From: Shewanella gelidimarina
Lineage (GTDB): Bacteria > Pseudomonadota > Gammaproteobacteria > Enterobacterales > Shewanellaceae
Length of the DNA: 64,000 nucleotides
Direction: 5' to 3'
Assembly: GCF_023283945.1 (NCBI RefSeq)
Contig: NZ_JAKIKW010000026.1
Location: 1 to 64,000, forward strand
This document shows positions 19,110 through 28,319 of this stretch, piece after piece. Each line of letters opens with the position of its first letter. Position 1 is the stretch's first letter. Under the pieces are notes generated by a model. The model had not been told where the DNA came from. It was given only the letters and a program-made list of their open reading frames with translations, and searched no databases. The position numbers were made by a program, and so were the translations under genes.

Positions 19110-19332
19110 AGGGAGGATCCGGTCTCTAAACTTTGAATTATGCTGGTATCAATACAACTTTCATGTAAACTGTCTACTTTTAGTAGTTTTGTAACCAACA
19201 ATCACATAACATGGCTAGAGAAAACACCTGAAAAATCTATTCTAGGGTGCGCCATGTTCAGGCCCTTTTTGGGCACAAGCAGACATTATCTAATAAATAA
19301 TAAAATTTGTCTTTAAGAATCTAGGAGAACCC

Positions 19333-20841
19333 ATGGAGTTTAGCGTAAAGAGCGGTAGCCCAGAAAAACAACGCTCAGCTTGTATCGTCGTAGGTGTTTA
19401 CGAGCCAAGACGCTTGTCCGGTATCGCCGAACAGCTAGATAAAATCAGTGAAGGCTATATTAGCAACCTACTTCGTCGTGGCGACTTAGAAGGTAAGCCT
19501 GGACAGATGTTGTTACTGCATCATGTGCCTAACGTGCTTAGCGAACGTGTGCTTTTGGTCGGTTGTGGTAAAGAGCGTGAACTAGATGAACGCCAATACA
19601 AGCAAATTATCACTAAGACCATCAATACCTTGAATGAAACGGGTTCAATGGAAGCCGTTTGCTTTCTAACTGAATTACACGTCAAAGGACGCGATACGTA
19701 CTGGAAAGTACGTGAAGCAGTCGAAAGCACACAAAACAGTCTATATAGCTTTGATGCGCTAAAAACCCGTAAAGGCGAGACTCGTCGTCCATTGCGCAAA
19801 TTAGTGTTTAACGTACCGACTCGACGTGAATTGACCGTTGGTGAACGTGCGATTCAACACGGTATGGCCGTTTCTGCTGGTATGCATCTTTGCCGCGACG
19901 TTGCAAACATGCCGCCAAACATCTGTAATCCTGCTTACCTTGCATCGCAAGCTCGCCAAATGGCTGAAGCCACTGAAAACCTAACAGTTACAACTGTGGG
20001 TGAAGAGCAGATGGAAAAGCTAGGAATGAATTCATACCTCGCAGTAGGCCGTGGTAGTGATAACGAATCTGTTATGACCATCATGGAGTACAAGGGCGCT
20101 GTTGATAATACCCAGAAGCCGATTGTACTTGTTGGTAAAGGACTCACCTTCGACTCAGGAGGTATTTCACTTAAACCAGGCGAAGGCATGGACGAGATGA
20201 AATACGACATGGGCGGCGCTGCTGGCGTTATCGGTGCAATGAAAGCCTTGTGTGACATGCAGCTTCCTATCAACGTGATTGGTATTCTAGCGGGCTGTGA
20301 AAACATGCCTTCAAGCAATGCATATCGTCCTGGTGATATTTTGACGACAATGTCAGGCCAAACTGTTGAAGTATTAAATACCGATGCAGAAGGTCGCTTG
20401 GTGTTATGTGACGTATTAACCTACGTTGAGCGATTTGATCCTGAATTGGTTGTCGACACTGCAACTTTAACCGGCGCATGTGTTATTGCACTAGGTAAGC
20501 ACGCATCAGGTCTCTTCTCTGGCCATAACCCACTAGCACATGAGCTACTTAATGCTGGTGAGCAAAGTGGTGACAGAGCGTGGCGTATGCCTTTGTGGGA
20601 TGAGTACCAAGAGCACTTAGAAAGCCCATTTGCAGATATGACTAACTTGGGTGGACGTCCTGCAGGATCAATTACTGCAGCTTGCTTCCTATCTCGTTTC
20701 GCTAAGAAGTATAACTGGGCGCACTTAGATGTTGCCGGTACAGCATGGAATAGTGGCGCTAACAAAGGCTCTACGGGTCGTCCTGTACCCTTGCTTACTC
20801 AGTTCTTGATCAACCGCGCAGGCGTTGACCAAGGCGAGTAA
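19333..20841 (+). CDS. pepA: Leucyl aminopeptidase PepA (M17)
   Basis: The 502-residue cytosolic enzyme has the N-terminal macro-like domain and C-terminal M17 catalytic domain. Metal and active-site motifs are intact: GKGLTFDSGGISLKPG, MKYDMGGAAGV and the signature NTDAEGRLVL near residue 345. It releases N-terminal residues as a hexamer, and in E. coli PepA also binds DNA (carAB control, XerCD recombination at cer). CTAGGAGAACCC before ATG is a strong ribosome site. holC and valS, which usually follow, are not here; instead a terminator and an accessory pocket follow. Confidence 0.96.
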   Translation: MEFSVKSGSPEKQRSACIVVGVYEPRRLSGIAEQLDKISEGYISNLLRRGDLEGKPGQMLLLHHVPNVLSERVLLVGCGKERELDERQYKQIITKTINTLNETGSMEAVCFLTELHVKGRDTYWKVREAVESTQNSLYSFDALKTRKGETRRPLRKLVFNVPTRRELTVGERAIQHGMAVSAGMHLCRDVANMPPNICNPAYLASQARQMAEATENLTVTTVGEEQMEKLGMNSYLAVGRGSDNESVMTIMEYKGAVDNTQKPIVLVGKGLTFDSGGISLKPGEGMDEMKYDMGGAAGVIGAMKALCDMQLPINVIGILAGCENMPSSNAYRPGDILTTMSGQTVEVLNTDAEGRLVLCDVLTYVERFDPELVVDTATLTGACVIALGKHASGLFSGHNPLAHELLNAGEQSGDRAWRMPLWDEYQEHLESPFADMTNLGGRPAGSITAACFLSRFAKKYNWAHLDVAGTAWNSGANKGSTGRPVPLLTQFLINRAGVDQGE

Positions 20842-20885
20842 TTTGCTTTAGTCAAAATCACTTATCTAGCATTGCCAGATAGAAC

Positions 20886-20917
20886 AAAAGCCAGTTGTTA
20901 ATTCAACTGGCTTTTTT
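20886..20917 (+). terminator. pepA terminator
   Basis: Arms AAAAGCCAGTTG and CAACTGGCTTTTTT with a short AT loop lie 45 bases after the pepA stop. Confidence 0.9.
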
Positions 20918-21069
20918 AATGCTTTGTGTTTTTGGATGATAAAGACTGGCCAATAAAGAACGAAACTCATTTTTAGGCAGAACCTTCTTAGATTTATTGC
21001 TCTAATTTAAAGGGTTTCACCTATTTAACAAGTCTCTCATTATGATACACGCAAGCTGTCGAACCGAAA

Positions 21070-21915
21070 TCAATAGTTAATTTCTTTAAAACCAACACCG
21101 TAATTTTTTGGCTGTGTAACAACCTCAAATAATTTAGGTTTATGAGTTTTTAGTTTCAATATATCTACCACATTCTCCATCAACTGTTGATTTTTTGCCG
21201 CAACAAAGACTCTAGTCATTGAGGTTTCATCAATGTCATTTAGTTTATGTTTTGGACTTATTAAGCGCACCTCATTCTCATAGTTCCATGAAACCTGTTT
21301 GGTACAAAATGCATTAAGGATTTCGTTTGAGGTTTGATGCGTACTCATAGCCAAATCGTCCAACAAGGTTGTAGCCCTAACTACTGGTAAAGCCGATTTA
21401 CTATAAACGACTTTTCTTGTTGTAAGGTTAATCTCATTTAGGGCATTTATACTTTGCCGCAATGCCTCAAAATTATATTCAACACACAACCCCTTCATAC
21501 CATTACCGTAATGCCCCCACATCATCATGCTATCAAGAGGGTCTGGGAATTGATCTGGTGAATAAGCTTTTGAAAGTGACAGAACAAACCTTTGACCTTT
21601 ATGGTATTTAAGAAAATCTTCAAACTCAAGTTTACTGATTGCATCAATATGCTGATTAAAGCGTTCTTTTCCAAGTTTTCTTAATAACTTGTCCGCTTCT
21701 TTCCTTGCTTCACGTACATTTTGGTGATCTTGATTAAGTTTTTGAGTTAGAGCAGCCATTCGTTGAGTGTGAGTGATTCCCCTCTCACAATAATGCATTA
21801 GTCCTTCATAGGGGTCATTAAGTTCATCAAAGCTGGAAAAGTACACCTGATCATTTTTTAAACCATCCAAGTGGTACGACTGACCTGCCATAAACTTAAA
21901 AACTCTAGCGCTCAT
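21070..21915 (-). CDS. DUF2971 domain protein
   Basis: The 281-residue soluble protein has the DUF2971 pattern: FKFMAGQSYHLDGLKNDQVY then FSSFDELNDPYEGL near the N-terminus, SLSKAYSPDQFPDPLDSMMMWGHYGNGMKGLCVEY in the middle (quoted in two halves, SLSKAY... and MWGHYGNG...GLCVEY), and WNYENEVRLI late. This family is widespread in accessory DNA and its biochemical role is unknown. The gene is more AT-rich than its neighbours pepA and recJ, and dispersed repeats lie upstream, so it looks acquired. The start at 21915 has AAGGGTT upstream; the frame could extend to 21957. Confidence 0.75.
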   Translation of the reverse strand: MSARVFKFMAGQSYHLDGLKNDQVYFSSFDELNDPYEGLMHYCERGITHTQRMAALTQKLNQDHQNVREARKEADKLLRKLGKERFNQHIDAISKLEFEDFLKYHKGQRFVLSLSKAYSPDQFPDPLDSMMMWGHYGNGMKGLCVEYNFEALRQSINALNEINLTTRKVVYSKSALPVVRATTLLDDLAMSTHQTSNEILNAFCTKQVSWNYENEVRLISPKHKLNDIDETSMTRVFVAAKNQQLMENVVDILKLKTHKPKLFEVVTQPKNYGVGFKEINY

Positions 21916-22059
21916 ATAACCCTTAAGTACACATTGCCTCATACACATTAAGTGCATACTACACGAGCTGACTGAGCTTATTAAAAGTTCTTAGACTTTG
22001 ATGGATTTAATCGAGATCTAACTCACTTGGGCGCACAAATGGGTTAGCTCCTGCCAAAA

Positions 22060-22210
22060 GTGGTTCCAATTGCCTGCGGCAAGCGCATGTGCAGACGCTA
22101 CTGAGGCTCGCTGCAAGCACGTCCATGTGAGCTCTACGATGGCATCCATGCCATCAAAGGCCTCAGCCGCATCTACACTGGTTTCGAAAATCACTACGCT
22201 CCAGCTCCTG
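22060..22210 (+). repeat. R1 dispersed palindromic repeat, copy 1 (diverged)
   Basis: It begins TGGTTCCAAT, contains GCGCATGTGCAGACGCT and ends GCCGCATCTACACTGG, in the same order as copies at 50703 and 51522. The central part is diverged (GCATCCATGCCATC in place of the usual TCCATGTCATGGA palindrome). No gene is encoded. Confidence 0.75.
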
Positions 22211-22237
22211 TATTTTCAATTTAAAAACAGAAATCTA

Positions 22238-22247
22238 CCCCCCCCCC
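22238..22247 (+). repeat. Homopolymer run of ten C
   Basis: Ten consecutive C residues lie between R1 copy 1 and the hairpin-rich element. No gene spans it, so phase variation of a product is not evident. Confidence 0.85.
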
Positions 22248-22261
22248 AACTTCTTAGGCAA

Positions 22262-22440
22262 CGAATAACACCATCTCCCCCGTTGGAAATTTTCGCTTTT
22301 CAGACAATTTCGCCGGGGCGCTGAGGGATTGACTCTTATGAAATCAAGAGCGGGCGCAAGTGCTTTGCCCCTTGGCTCTGGTGTGGGCGAAGCACCACGA
22401 CGTTGACTTTGCTTTCGGTAAAAAGCTCAGTCTAGCAAAT
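22262..22440 (+). repeat. Hairpin-rich element, copy A
   Basis: The stretch from CTCCCCCGTTGGAAATTTT through GCCGGGGCGCTGAGGGATTG and GAGCGGGCGCAAG to GGGCGAAGCACCACGACGTT matches the element at 55637-55775 almost base for base. Small stems are visible: CTCTT/AAGAG, GGGC/GCCC and GGTG/CACC. The CACGACGTT spacer is the same motif that punctuates the hairpin array at 54342-54555. Confidence 0.75.
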
Positions 22441-22510
22441 CGACTAATCAACTTTGTGGCATTTCCGTGTTGAGAGCCTTACCGCGGCGGTATAAATTAA
22501 AACACCCATT

Positions 22511-22632
22511 ATCCAGTGTAGATACGGCCGTGACCGTCCATGACATGGACGTCATGGCCGAGCTTCCAAGGATGGACTTGCAGCGTGTCACGGCAGTGTC
22601 TGCACATATGTCCGCTGCAGGCGATTAGGTTC
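22511..22632 (-). repeat. R1 dispersed palindromic repeat, copy 2 (inverted)
   Basis: Read on the minus strand it matches copies at 50703 and 51522 closely, including GTCCATCCTTGGAAGCTCGG, the central palindrome CGTCCATG-T-CATGGACG and GTATCTACACTGGA. With copy 1 it flanks the hairpin-rich element in inverted orientation. Confidence 0.8.
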
Positions 22633-22653
22633 ACCTTTATTCAAAGGTAAACA

Positions 22654-24378
22654 CTACATTGGCGCTATTTGCTCTACCATCAACTGCAATGTTTGATTGC
22701 CTCTAAACTCGTTCACATCTAATTTATACACGATCTCAGCATGCCCGATACTGGCATCAGGCCAAGTCTTCAAATCAACATTAAAGGCGATGGCATCGAG
22801 CATGATGCGGCCACACTCCGTCTCTAACACCAACTTTAAGTGCTTTTCACCCACAATACGCTGCTGAATAATTCGAAAATGACCGTCGAACAAAGGTTCA
22901 GGAAATGATTGCCCCCAGGGGCCAGCATTACGCAGCTCAGTGGCCAACTCTAATTTAAACTGCTCTGGGATCAGTTCACCATCGGACACCAACTCCCCAG
23001 TTAATAACTCAGGGGCTAGCACCTCACGTATCGCTTTATCATAAGCTTCGGCAAACAGTGAAAACTGCCCAGCTTTAATCGACAAGCCTGCCGCCATTGC
23101 GTGGCCACCAAACTTTAAAATCAATCCAGGATGACGACTGTTAATCAGCTCTAAAAGATCCCGCATATGCAGGCCTTTAATTGAGCGAGCAGATCCTTTG
23201 ATCTCACCGTCGCCAGCATCGGCAAAAGCGATAACCGGACGGTGATACTTATCTTTAATCCGCGAGGCGAGAATACCAATCACGCCCTGATGCCAATCGG
23301 CTTGAAATAGCGCTATGCCCCAAGGCAATTCACTTTCGTTAAGCTCGACACTTTCAAGACTCTTAAGCGCTTCTTGCTGCATTCCGGTTTCAAGATCCCG
23401 TCGTTCTGCATTTAAACCATCAAGCTCCGACGCCATTCCTCTTGCCTGCATGATATCTTCACATAACAGGGTTTCAACCCCGAGTGCCATTTCATCCAAA
23501 CGCCCTGCGGCATTCAAGCGTGGACCCACGGCAAAACCAAAATCAGAGGCAACAATGCGTGACGGTGTTCGTTTAGCCACCTCTAATAGCGCGGTGATCC
23601 CAACGCGACAACGACCCGCTTTTACCCGCTGCAATCCAGCTTCCACTAAAATGCGATTATTAGTATCCAACGCAACAACATCGGCGACCGTGCCTAAAGC
23701 GACAATATCCAATAACAATCCAAGGTTAGGTTCGCTAATACCTTGCTGCTGATACCAATCTCGCTTTCTCAGCTCGGCCCGCAGCACCGACATCAAGTAA
23801 AATGCGACTCCAACACCGGCGATTGATTTACTGGCAAATTGGCAACCGTCCTGATTGGGATTAACAATGGCATCAGCTTCTGGCAAACAATGACCCGGTA
23901 GATGATGATCGGTAATGACCACCGTCATGCCGAGCGCTTTCGCCGCTTTAACACCTTCAATTGAGGAGATACCATTATCAACGGTGATGATCATCTCAGC
24001 ATTTTTCTGGGCGGCAACTGCAACGATTTCAGGGCTAAGACCATAGCCATAATCAAATCGATTCGGGATTAGGTAATCAATATTTTTTGCACCCATCATT
24101 TTAAGCGCAAGCATACAAACACTGGTGGAGGTCGCACCATCGGCATCAAAGTCACCCATAATCAGGATCGACTTCTGCGCCGCCATTGCGTCAGCAACCA
24201 ACTCTGCTGCGTGATCAATCCCCAACATTGTATTGGGTCTCAACAGCTTGCCTAAGCTAAGCTCGCACTCATTGGCGCTAACACCGCGGCTGGCATAAAT
24301 CTGCTTTAACAATGGAGAATATGAATCAGGTAAGTGGCTATCATCCACTTTTGTGCGGCGAACAATCTTATGGATCAC
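22654..24378 (-). CDS. recJ: Single-stranded-DNA-specific exonuclease RecJ
   Basis: The 574-residue protein carries the DHH phosphoesterase motifs in order: IMGDFDADGATSTSVCML near residue 75, MIITVDNGISS, VVITDHHLPG and a later DHHA1 domain with GGHAMAAGLSIK near residue 425, then the OB-like C-terminal domain. It degrades single-stranded DNA 5' to 3' in recombination and repair and needs Mn or Mg ions. Length is normal. It lies downstream of dsbC and xerD in the order seen in E. coli, but a strong terminator sits between dsbC and recJ. Confidence 0.96.
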   Translation of the reverse strand: MIHKIVRRTKVDDSHLPDSYSPLLKQIYASRGVSANECELSLGKLLRPNTMLGIDHAAELVADAMAAQKSILIMGDFDADGATSTSVCMLALKMMGAKNIDYLIPNRFDYGYGLSPEIVAVAAQKNAEMIITVDNGISSIEGVKAAKALGMTVVITDHHLPGHCLPEADAIVNPNQDGCQFASKSIAGVGVAFYLMSVLRAELRKRDWYQQQGISEPNLGLLLDIVALGTVADVVALDTNNRILVEAGLQRVKAGRCRVGITALLEVAKRTPSRIVASDFGFAVGPRLNAAGRLDEMALGVETLLCEDIMQARGMASELDGLNAERRDLETGMQQEALKSLESVELNESELPWGIALFQADWHQGVIGILASRIKDKYHRPVIAFADAGDGEIKGSARSIKGLHMRDLLELINSRHPGLILKFGGHAMAAGLSIKAGQFSLFAEAYDKAIREVLAPELLTGELVSDGELIPEQFKLELATELRNAGPWGQSFPEPLFDGHFRIIQQRIVGEKHLKLVLETECGRIMLDAIAFNVDLKTWPDASIGHAEIVYKLDVNEFRGNQTLQLMVEQIAPM

Positions 24379-24452
24379 TGTGGGTAACTACCTCAATAAA
24401 ATGACTGAACCAGCATAACAAAGACTGTTAAAGAAGGCTTTAGAATGAACAT

Positions 24453-24482
24453 AAAAAAGGTGAGCTTAAGCTCACCTTTTTC
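24453..24482. terminator. Palindromic terminator between dsbC and recJ
   Basis: AAAAAAGGTGAGC-TTAA-GCTCACCTTTTT is a near-perfect palindrome directly after the dsbC stop, with T-runs on either strand. It should separate most xerD-dsbC transcription from recJ. Confidence 0.88.
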
Positions 24483-24513
24483 CATGCATAACGTTAGTGC
24501 TTGCGCTACAAGA

Positions 24514-25242
24514 TTACTGCGCCGCTTCTAGCGTTCTTAATAGATCTTTAGGTGGCTGGTACCCTGGAACAAGGCTGCCATCTTCAAGGATAATAGCGGG
24601 AGTACCATTGATGCCAAATGATTGACCCAGGTTATATTGCTCAGCAATTTTCGCATCACACTTTGCATTTAGTACACGCTTACCAGCTTTAGCATCGCTC
24701 ATCGCTTTTAGCGGGTCAGCTGAACACCAAACGGCTTCCATCTCATCAGCATTAGCCGATGGCACGCCAGCACGCGGGAATGCTAAGTATCTAATCGTGA
24801 TACCAAGATCATTGTATTCATCCATTTGATTATGCAGCTTACGGCAATAGCCACAGCTCACATCAGTAAACACAGTCACAACATGCTTTTCATTTTTGGC
24901 TTTGTAGACCAACATGTTCTTTTCAAGTGGCTTCATCATCTCGATACGCGGACCAGCCATTGCAGCTTCCGTTAGGTTTTTCATGCCTTTGTCTAAATCG
25001 TAAAGTGTGCCATGCATCAGCATAGTGCCATCTTTACTAATGTAGAGCACACCGCGGTTGGTTAAGGCTTCATATAGCCCAGGAACGGGTGACTCTTTAA
25101 ACGACATGACATCGACACTTAATGCCTCTGACAGCTTCTTTTCTAAAGCTGCGGTGTCATCATTTTTGGTGGTAGACCCGGCAAGGGCAGCTGGGGCGAT
25201 TATCATTGCAATGATCAAAGAAAATGCTCGGGTGAACTTCAT
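24514..25242 (-). CDS. dsbC: Thiol:disulfide isomerase DsbC
   Basis: The 242-residue periplasmic protein has a signal peptide (residues 1-21), an N-terminal dimerisation domain (about 25-90), a linker helix and a thioredoxin-fold domain with CGYC at 130-133 and the cis-proline loop GTPAI near 218. It corrects wrong disulfides in secreted proteins and is kept reduced by DsbD. A second cysteine pair (around 174 and 191) matches the structural disulfide of the family. It lies downstream of xerD in the same direction. Confidence 0.95.
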   Translation of the reverse strand: MKFTRAFSLIIAMIIAPAALAGSTTKNDDTAALEKKLSEALSVDVMSFKESPVPGLYEALTNRGVLYISKDGTMLMHGTLYDLDKGMKNLTEAAMAGPRIEMMKPLEKNMLVYKAKNEKHVVTVFTDVSCGYCRKLHNQMDEYNDLGITIRYLAFPRAGVPSANADEMEAVWCSADPLKAMSDAKAGKRVLNAKCDAKIAEQYNLGQSFGINGTPAIILEDGSLVPGYQPPKDLLRTLEAAQ

Positions 25243-25450
25243 TGGATATCCTATTCTACGTAACGGTCAATTTAAGGGTATAAAGATTAGACCTAGTCTG
25301 GGGCTGAAAAGTTACAGACTCATGCTAATGAAAGCAAATCTTTTGCTGTAACTAAATTATACAGACGTGAAACCTATCAAATTATTGGCAAATCTCTGAG
25401 TTAGAAAGTGTCATTATTACTGCTTGAACCTCACCAATAATCTACAACGC

Positions 25451-26353
25451 TTAACCTCTGGGATGATGCTCGCTATGCAAGCTGGCTAAGCGAGCTGTTG
25501 CTACGTGAGTATAGATTTGTGTGGTTGATAGATCACTATGACCTAGGAGTAACTGTACCACTCTTAAATCTGCACCATGATTGAGTAAATGAGTGGCAAA
25601 GGCATGCCTTAGGGTATGTGGCGAGATAGCCGTGGCGATGTTAGCCCTTAATGCATAAAGCTTAATTCGATGCCAAAACGTTTGCCGTGTCATCTGTTGC
25701 GCCCGCTTAGACGGGAACAGCACATCACTTTGTTTACCTTTAAGCAACTCGGTTCTGGCATATTTTAGGTAGCTTTCAACCTCTGTTACGGCTAATTCGC
25801 CCAAAGGCACTAAACGCTCTTTGCCCCCTTTGCCCACAATGCGAACCAGTCCTTGGCGCAGACTAATTTGCTCCATGGTTAATCCAACCAGTTCAGACAC
25901 GCGCAGTCCCGTGGCGTACAAAAGTTCAAGCATCGCTTTGTCGCGGCACTCAATTGGATCTTCTTCATTGGGTTCCGATAATAATCGATCGATATCATCT
26001 TCACTCAAAGAATCCGGCAGTTTACGCGCTAACTTGGGAGATTCGAGCAGCGCCATCGGGTCACTACTGATCTGCTTGTTGATCACCAGATAACCATAAA
26101 ACCCTCGCAGGCTACTCATCATCCGTGCGCTACTACTTTTTGCGAACCCTTTATCAAAACGGACAGCAAGGTAGTCACGCACATCGAGCTGACCGCTGCC
26201 AATAAGATCTCCAGCGTGAAGCTGAACATAGCGGTCAAAATGGCGCAAGTCGGTTCGGTAAGCATCCAACGTATTGTCACTTAAGCCTTTGGTTGACCAC
26301 AAGTGGTCAAGAAAAAGATCGATTACGGGATCAGGGATGTAGTCAGCTGGCAC
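25451..26353 (-). CDS. xerD: Site-specific tyrosine recombinase XerD
   Basis: The 300-residue recombinase has an N-terminal SAM-like core-binding domain (about 5-90) and a C-terminal catalytic domain. The catalytic set is visible: Arg in LYATGLRVSELVGLT, Lys in GKGGKERLVPLG, His and Arg in SPHTLRHAFATHLL, His in LLGHSDLSTTQ and Tyr in IYTHVA. With XerC it resolves chromosome dimers at dif. Its place ahead of dsbC and recJ favours XerD over XerC or an integrase. Confidence 0.95.
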   Translation of the reverse strand: MPADYIPDPVIDLFLDHLWSTKGLSDNTLDAYRTDLRHFDRYVQLHAGDLIGSGQLDVRDYLAVRFDKGFAKSSSARMMSSLRGFYGYLVINKQISSDPMALLESPKLARKLPDSLSEDDIDRLLSEPNEEDPIECRDKAMLELLYATGLRVSELVGLTMEQISLRQGLVRIVGKGGKERLVPLGELAVTEVESYLKYARTELLKGKQSDVLFPSKRAQQMTRQTFWHRIKLYALRANIATAISPHTLRHAFATHLLNHGADLRVVQLLLGHSDLSTTQIYTHVATARLASLHSEHHPRG

Positions 26354-26380
26354 CCAAACTCTCTTAGATTATGTTGCGAT

Positions 26381-26422
26381 TAGATAAAAAACGGCGATGG
26401 ATCATTGATCCACCGCCGTTAT
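26381..26422 (-). terminator. brnQ terminator
   Basis: On the minus strand AACGGCGGTGGATC and GATCCATCGCCGTT form a long stem with one G-T pair, followed by a T-run. It lies between the brnQ stop and the xerD start. Confidence 0.8.
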
Positions 26423-26478
26423 CTTATGATATCAAGCCTGTACTTGCCATCTCACTCAAGCAGACTAGCGTTAATGAT

Positions 26479-27822
26479 TTAGCTTACAGCCACTGCTACT
26501 TGCTCTTTCTTCATCATCAAGCAGGCAAATATCGTTATTGCTGTGGGTAATAACCAAGCCATACCTTCAGCATGCAAAGGCATAAAATCAAATGCGCTAA
26601 CATCAACACCCGCCGCTTTAATACCATCGATAATACCGAAGAAAAGCGCAACACTAAGCACGATTCGATGAGCCGCTTCAGGCTTAGCAAAACGTTCGGT
26701 TAAGAAGGTGACTGCCACTAAAGCAATTGCGACAGGGTAAACCGTCATCAGTACTGGGATGCTAATACTAATAAGCTGTGCCAGCCCGACGTTAGCAATC
26801 GTCGCGCAAATCGCGCTCAAGATAATCACAAAACGGCGGTATGAGATCTTAGGTAATAACTCATTAAAAAATTCGCTACAAGCACTAATCAGTCCAACGG
26901 CGGTGGTTAAACAAGCCAGTGTCACAACCGTGGACAATAGCACTAAGCCAGTGGTACCAAACTCATGAGTCACATAGTTAGTTAAAATCACCCCGCCATT
27001 TTCAGCGCCCGCAGCTAAATCAGCCGCGGTAGCGCCCAAGTAGAATAAAGCAATATAAACAAACGCTAAGCCACCTGCAGCAATGAGAGCGGCTTTAATT
27101 AGGTAGCCCGTCTGCGCTTTAGAATCTGTTATCCCTTTCTTACGCAGAATATCGATAATTAAAATACCAAAGATCAGCGATGCCAAGGTATCCATGGTGT
27201 TATAGCCTTCCAATACGCCCTTCGTTAACGGGTGAGTTTGGTACTCACCGACAGCAGCAGCAACCGGACTTCCTGGTAAAAAGATAACCGAGGCAGCTAA
27301 ACCGACAAGCAACAATATAAGGATAGGCGTTAATACCTTGCCGACATTATCCAGCAGTTTTCCTGGGTACAGTGCAAATACCATTGAAATACTGAAGAAC
27401 ATTAAGGTGTAAAGAAGTTGCGCGACGTTTAGGGTAATACCAGCAATCATAAAGGTCGCTTCGGCATTGTCTAAGAAAGGTTTAAAACCAACTTCAAAAG
27501 CAACTAAACCGGTTCTTGGCGCGGCGAAAGCAGGGCCTATAATGATAAAAATAGCGACGGCAAGTGCGGTGGCAGCAATGGGAGGTAATAAGCTCATAAT
27601 TTTACCGTTGGCTTTAGCAACAGCAATCAGCGTAATAAGAGGCAGTCCGACTGCGGTGACAAGAAAGCCAAACATGGCTAAGGTCATATTTTCGCCAGCC
27701 AAAAATCCCGCTAACGGAGGGAAGATAAGATTACCCGCCCCTAAAAAGAACGCGAAGGTCATGAAACCCAACCCTAACGTATCAGCAATACTCATTTGAT
27801 TATTCTGCACTTTATGCCCCAT
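26479..27822 (-). CDS. brnQ: Branched-chain amino acid transport protein BrnQ
   Basis: The 447-residue protein has about 12 membrane helices and the LIVCS-family signature near its start: LGLGFMTFAFFLGAGNLIFPP. It imports leucine, isoleucine and valine with sodium or protons. Length and hydropathy are typical. A terminator separates it from xerD downstream, and a 500-base upstream gap separates it from the divergent trmN6. Confidence 0.93.
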   Translation of the reverse strand: MGHKVQNNQMSIADTLGLGFMTFAFFLGAGNLIFPPLAGFLAGENMTLAMFGFLVTAVGLPLITLIAVAKANGKIMSLLPPIAATALAVAIFIIIGPAFAAPRTGLVAFEVGFKPFLDNAEATFMIAGITLNVAQLLYTLMFFSISMVFALYPGKLLDNVGKVLTPILILLLVGLAASVIFLPGSPVAAAVGEYQTHPLTKGVLEGYNTMDTLASLIFGILIIDILRKKGITDSKAQTGYLIKAALIAAGGLAFVYIALFYLGATAADLAAGAENGGVILTNYVTHEFGTTGLVLLSTVVTLACLTTAVGLISACSEFFNELLPKISYRRFVIILSAICATIANVGLAQLISISIPVLMTVYPVAIALVAVTFLTERFAKPEAAHRIVLSVALFFGIIDGIKAAGVDVSAFDFMPLHAEGMAWLLPTAITIFACLMMKKEQVAVAVS

Positions 27823-28319
27823 CTTTATTTTTTATTGTTAACAATTTCATCTCATCACGCCTTTACAGCACCACTTTAGGATGACAACTACTAATGTGTA
27901 ATATTTGGTTTACACAAGCCAGTGGTAAATACGACCGAAGCTTGGCGATTTTATGAACAACAGCAAAAAAACAGTCACTGAAATTGCTATAAAACTGGTT
28001 TACCGTCCCTAAAAAGAGGCTTTGTCCTCTCTTGGGGGCGCATACTATTATCAGACTCACATCCATTTAACAAGATTCGCTACCGAATAATTGCCACTCT
28101 CGATACGAATAACAACGTTTTGTTAACACTTAATTTTCATCACTTACATTCAACCCATTTATCATCTAAGCAAGAAACATCCTCCGGCTCGCCTAGCAAG
28201 CGCTTAAAAACGAGTAAACACTGGCCTTCGCCGTGGGCTAAAAAAGCAATGTCTATCTGGATTGTGCTGAGGAAGATTTAGCGTACAATTCTGGCACTGA
28301 CCCGCATTTTGTAACTTTC
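27823..28319. other. Divergent regulatory region between brnQ and trmN6
   Basis: About 500 bases carrying promoters for both genes. A 67-codon frame on the minus strand (27863-28066) has no ribosome site or family likeness and was not called. TACAAT at 28284-28289 is a possible -10 for trmN6. No leader peptide rich in Leu, Ile or Val was recognised upstream of brnQ. Confidence 0.5.

Noticed and set aside
25451..26353. A phage or island integrase
   Set aside because: Length, catalytic spacing and the xerD-dsbC-recJ order fit chromosomal XerD; no attachment-site duplication or phage genes were seen.
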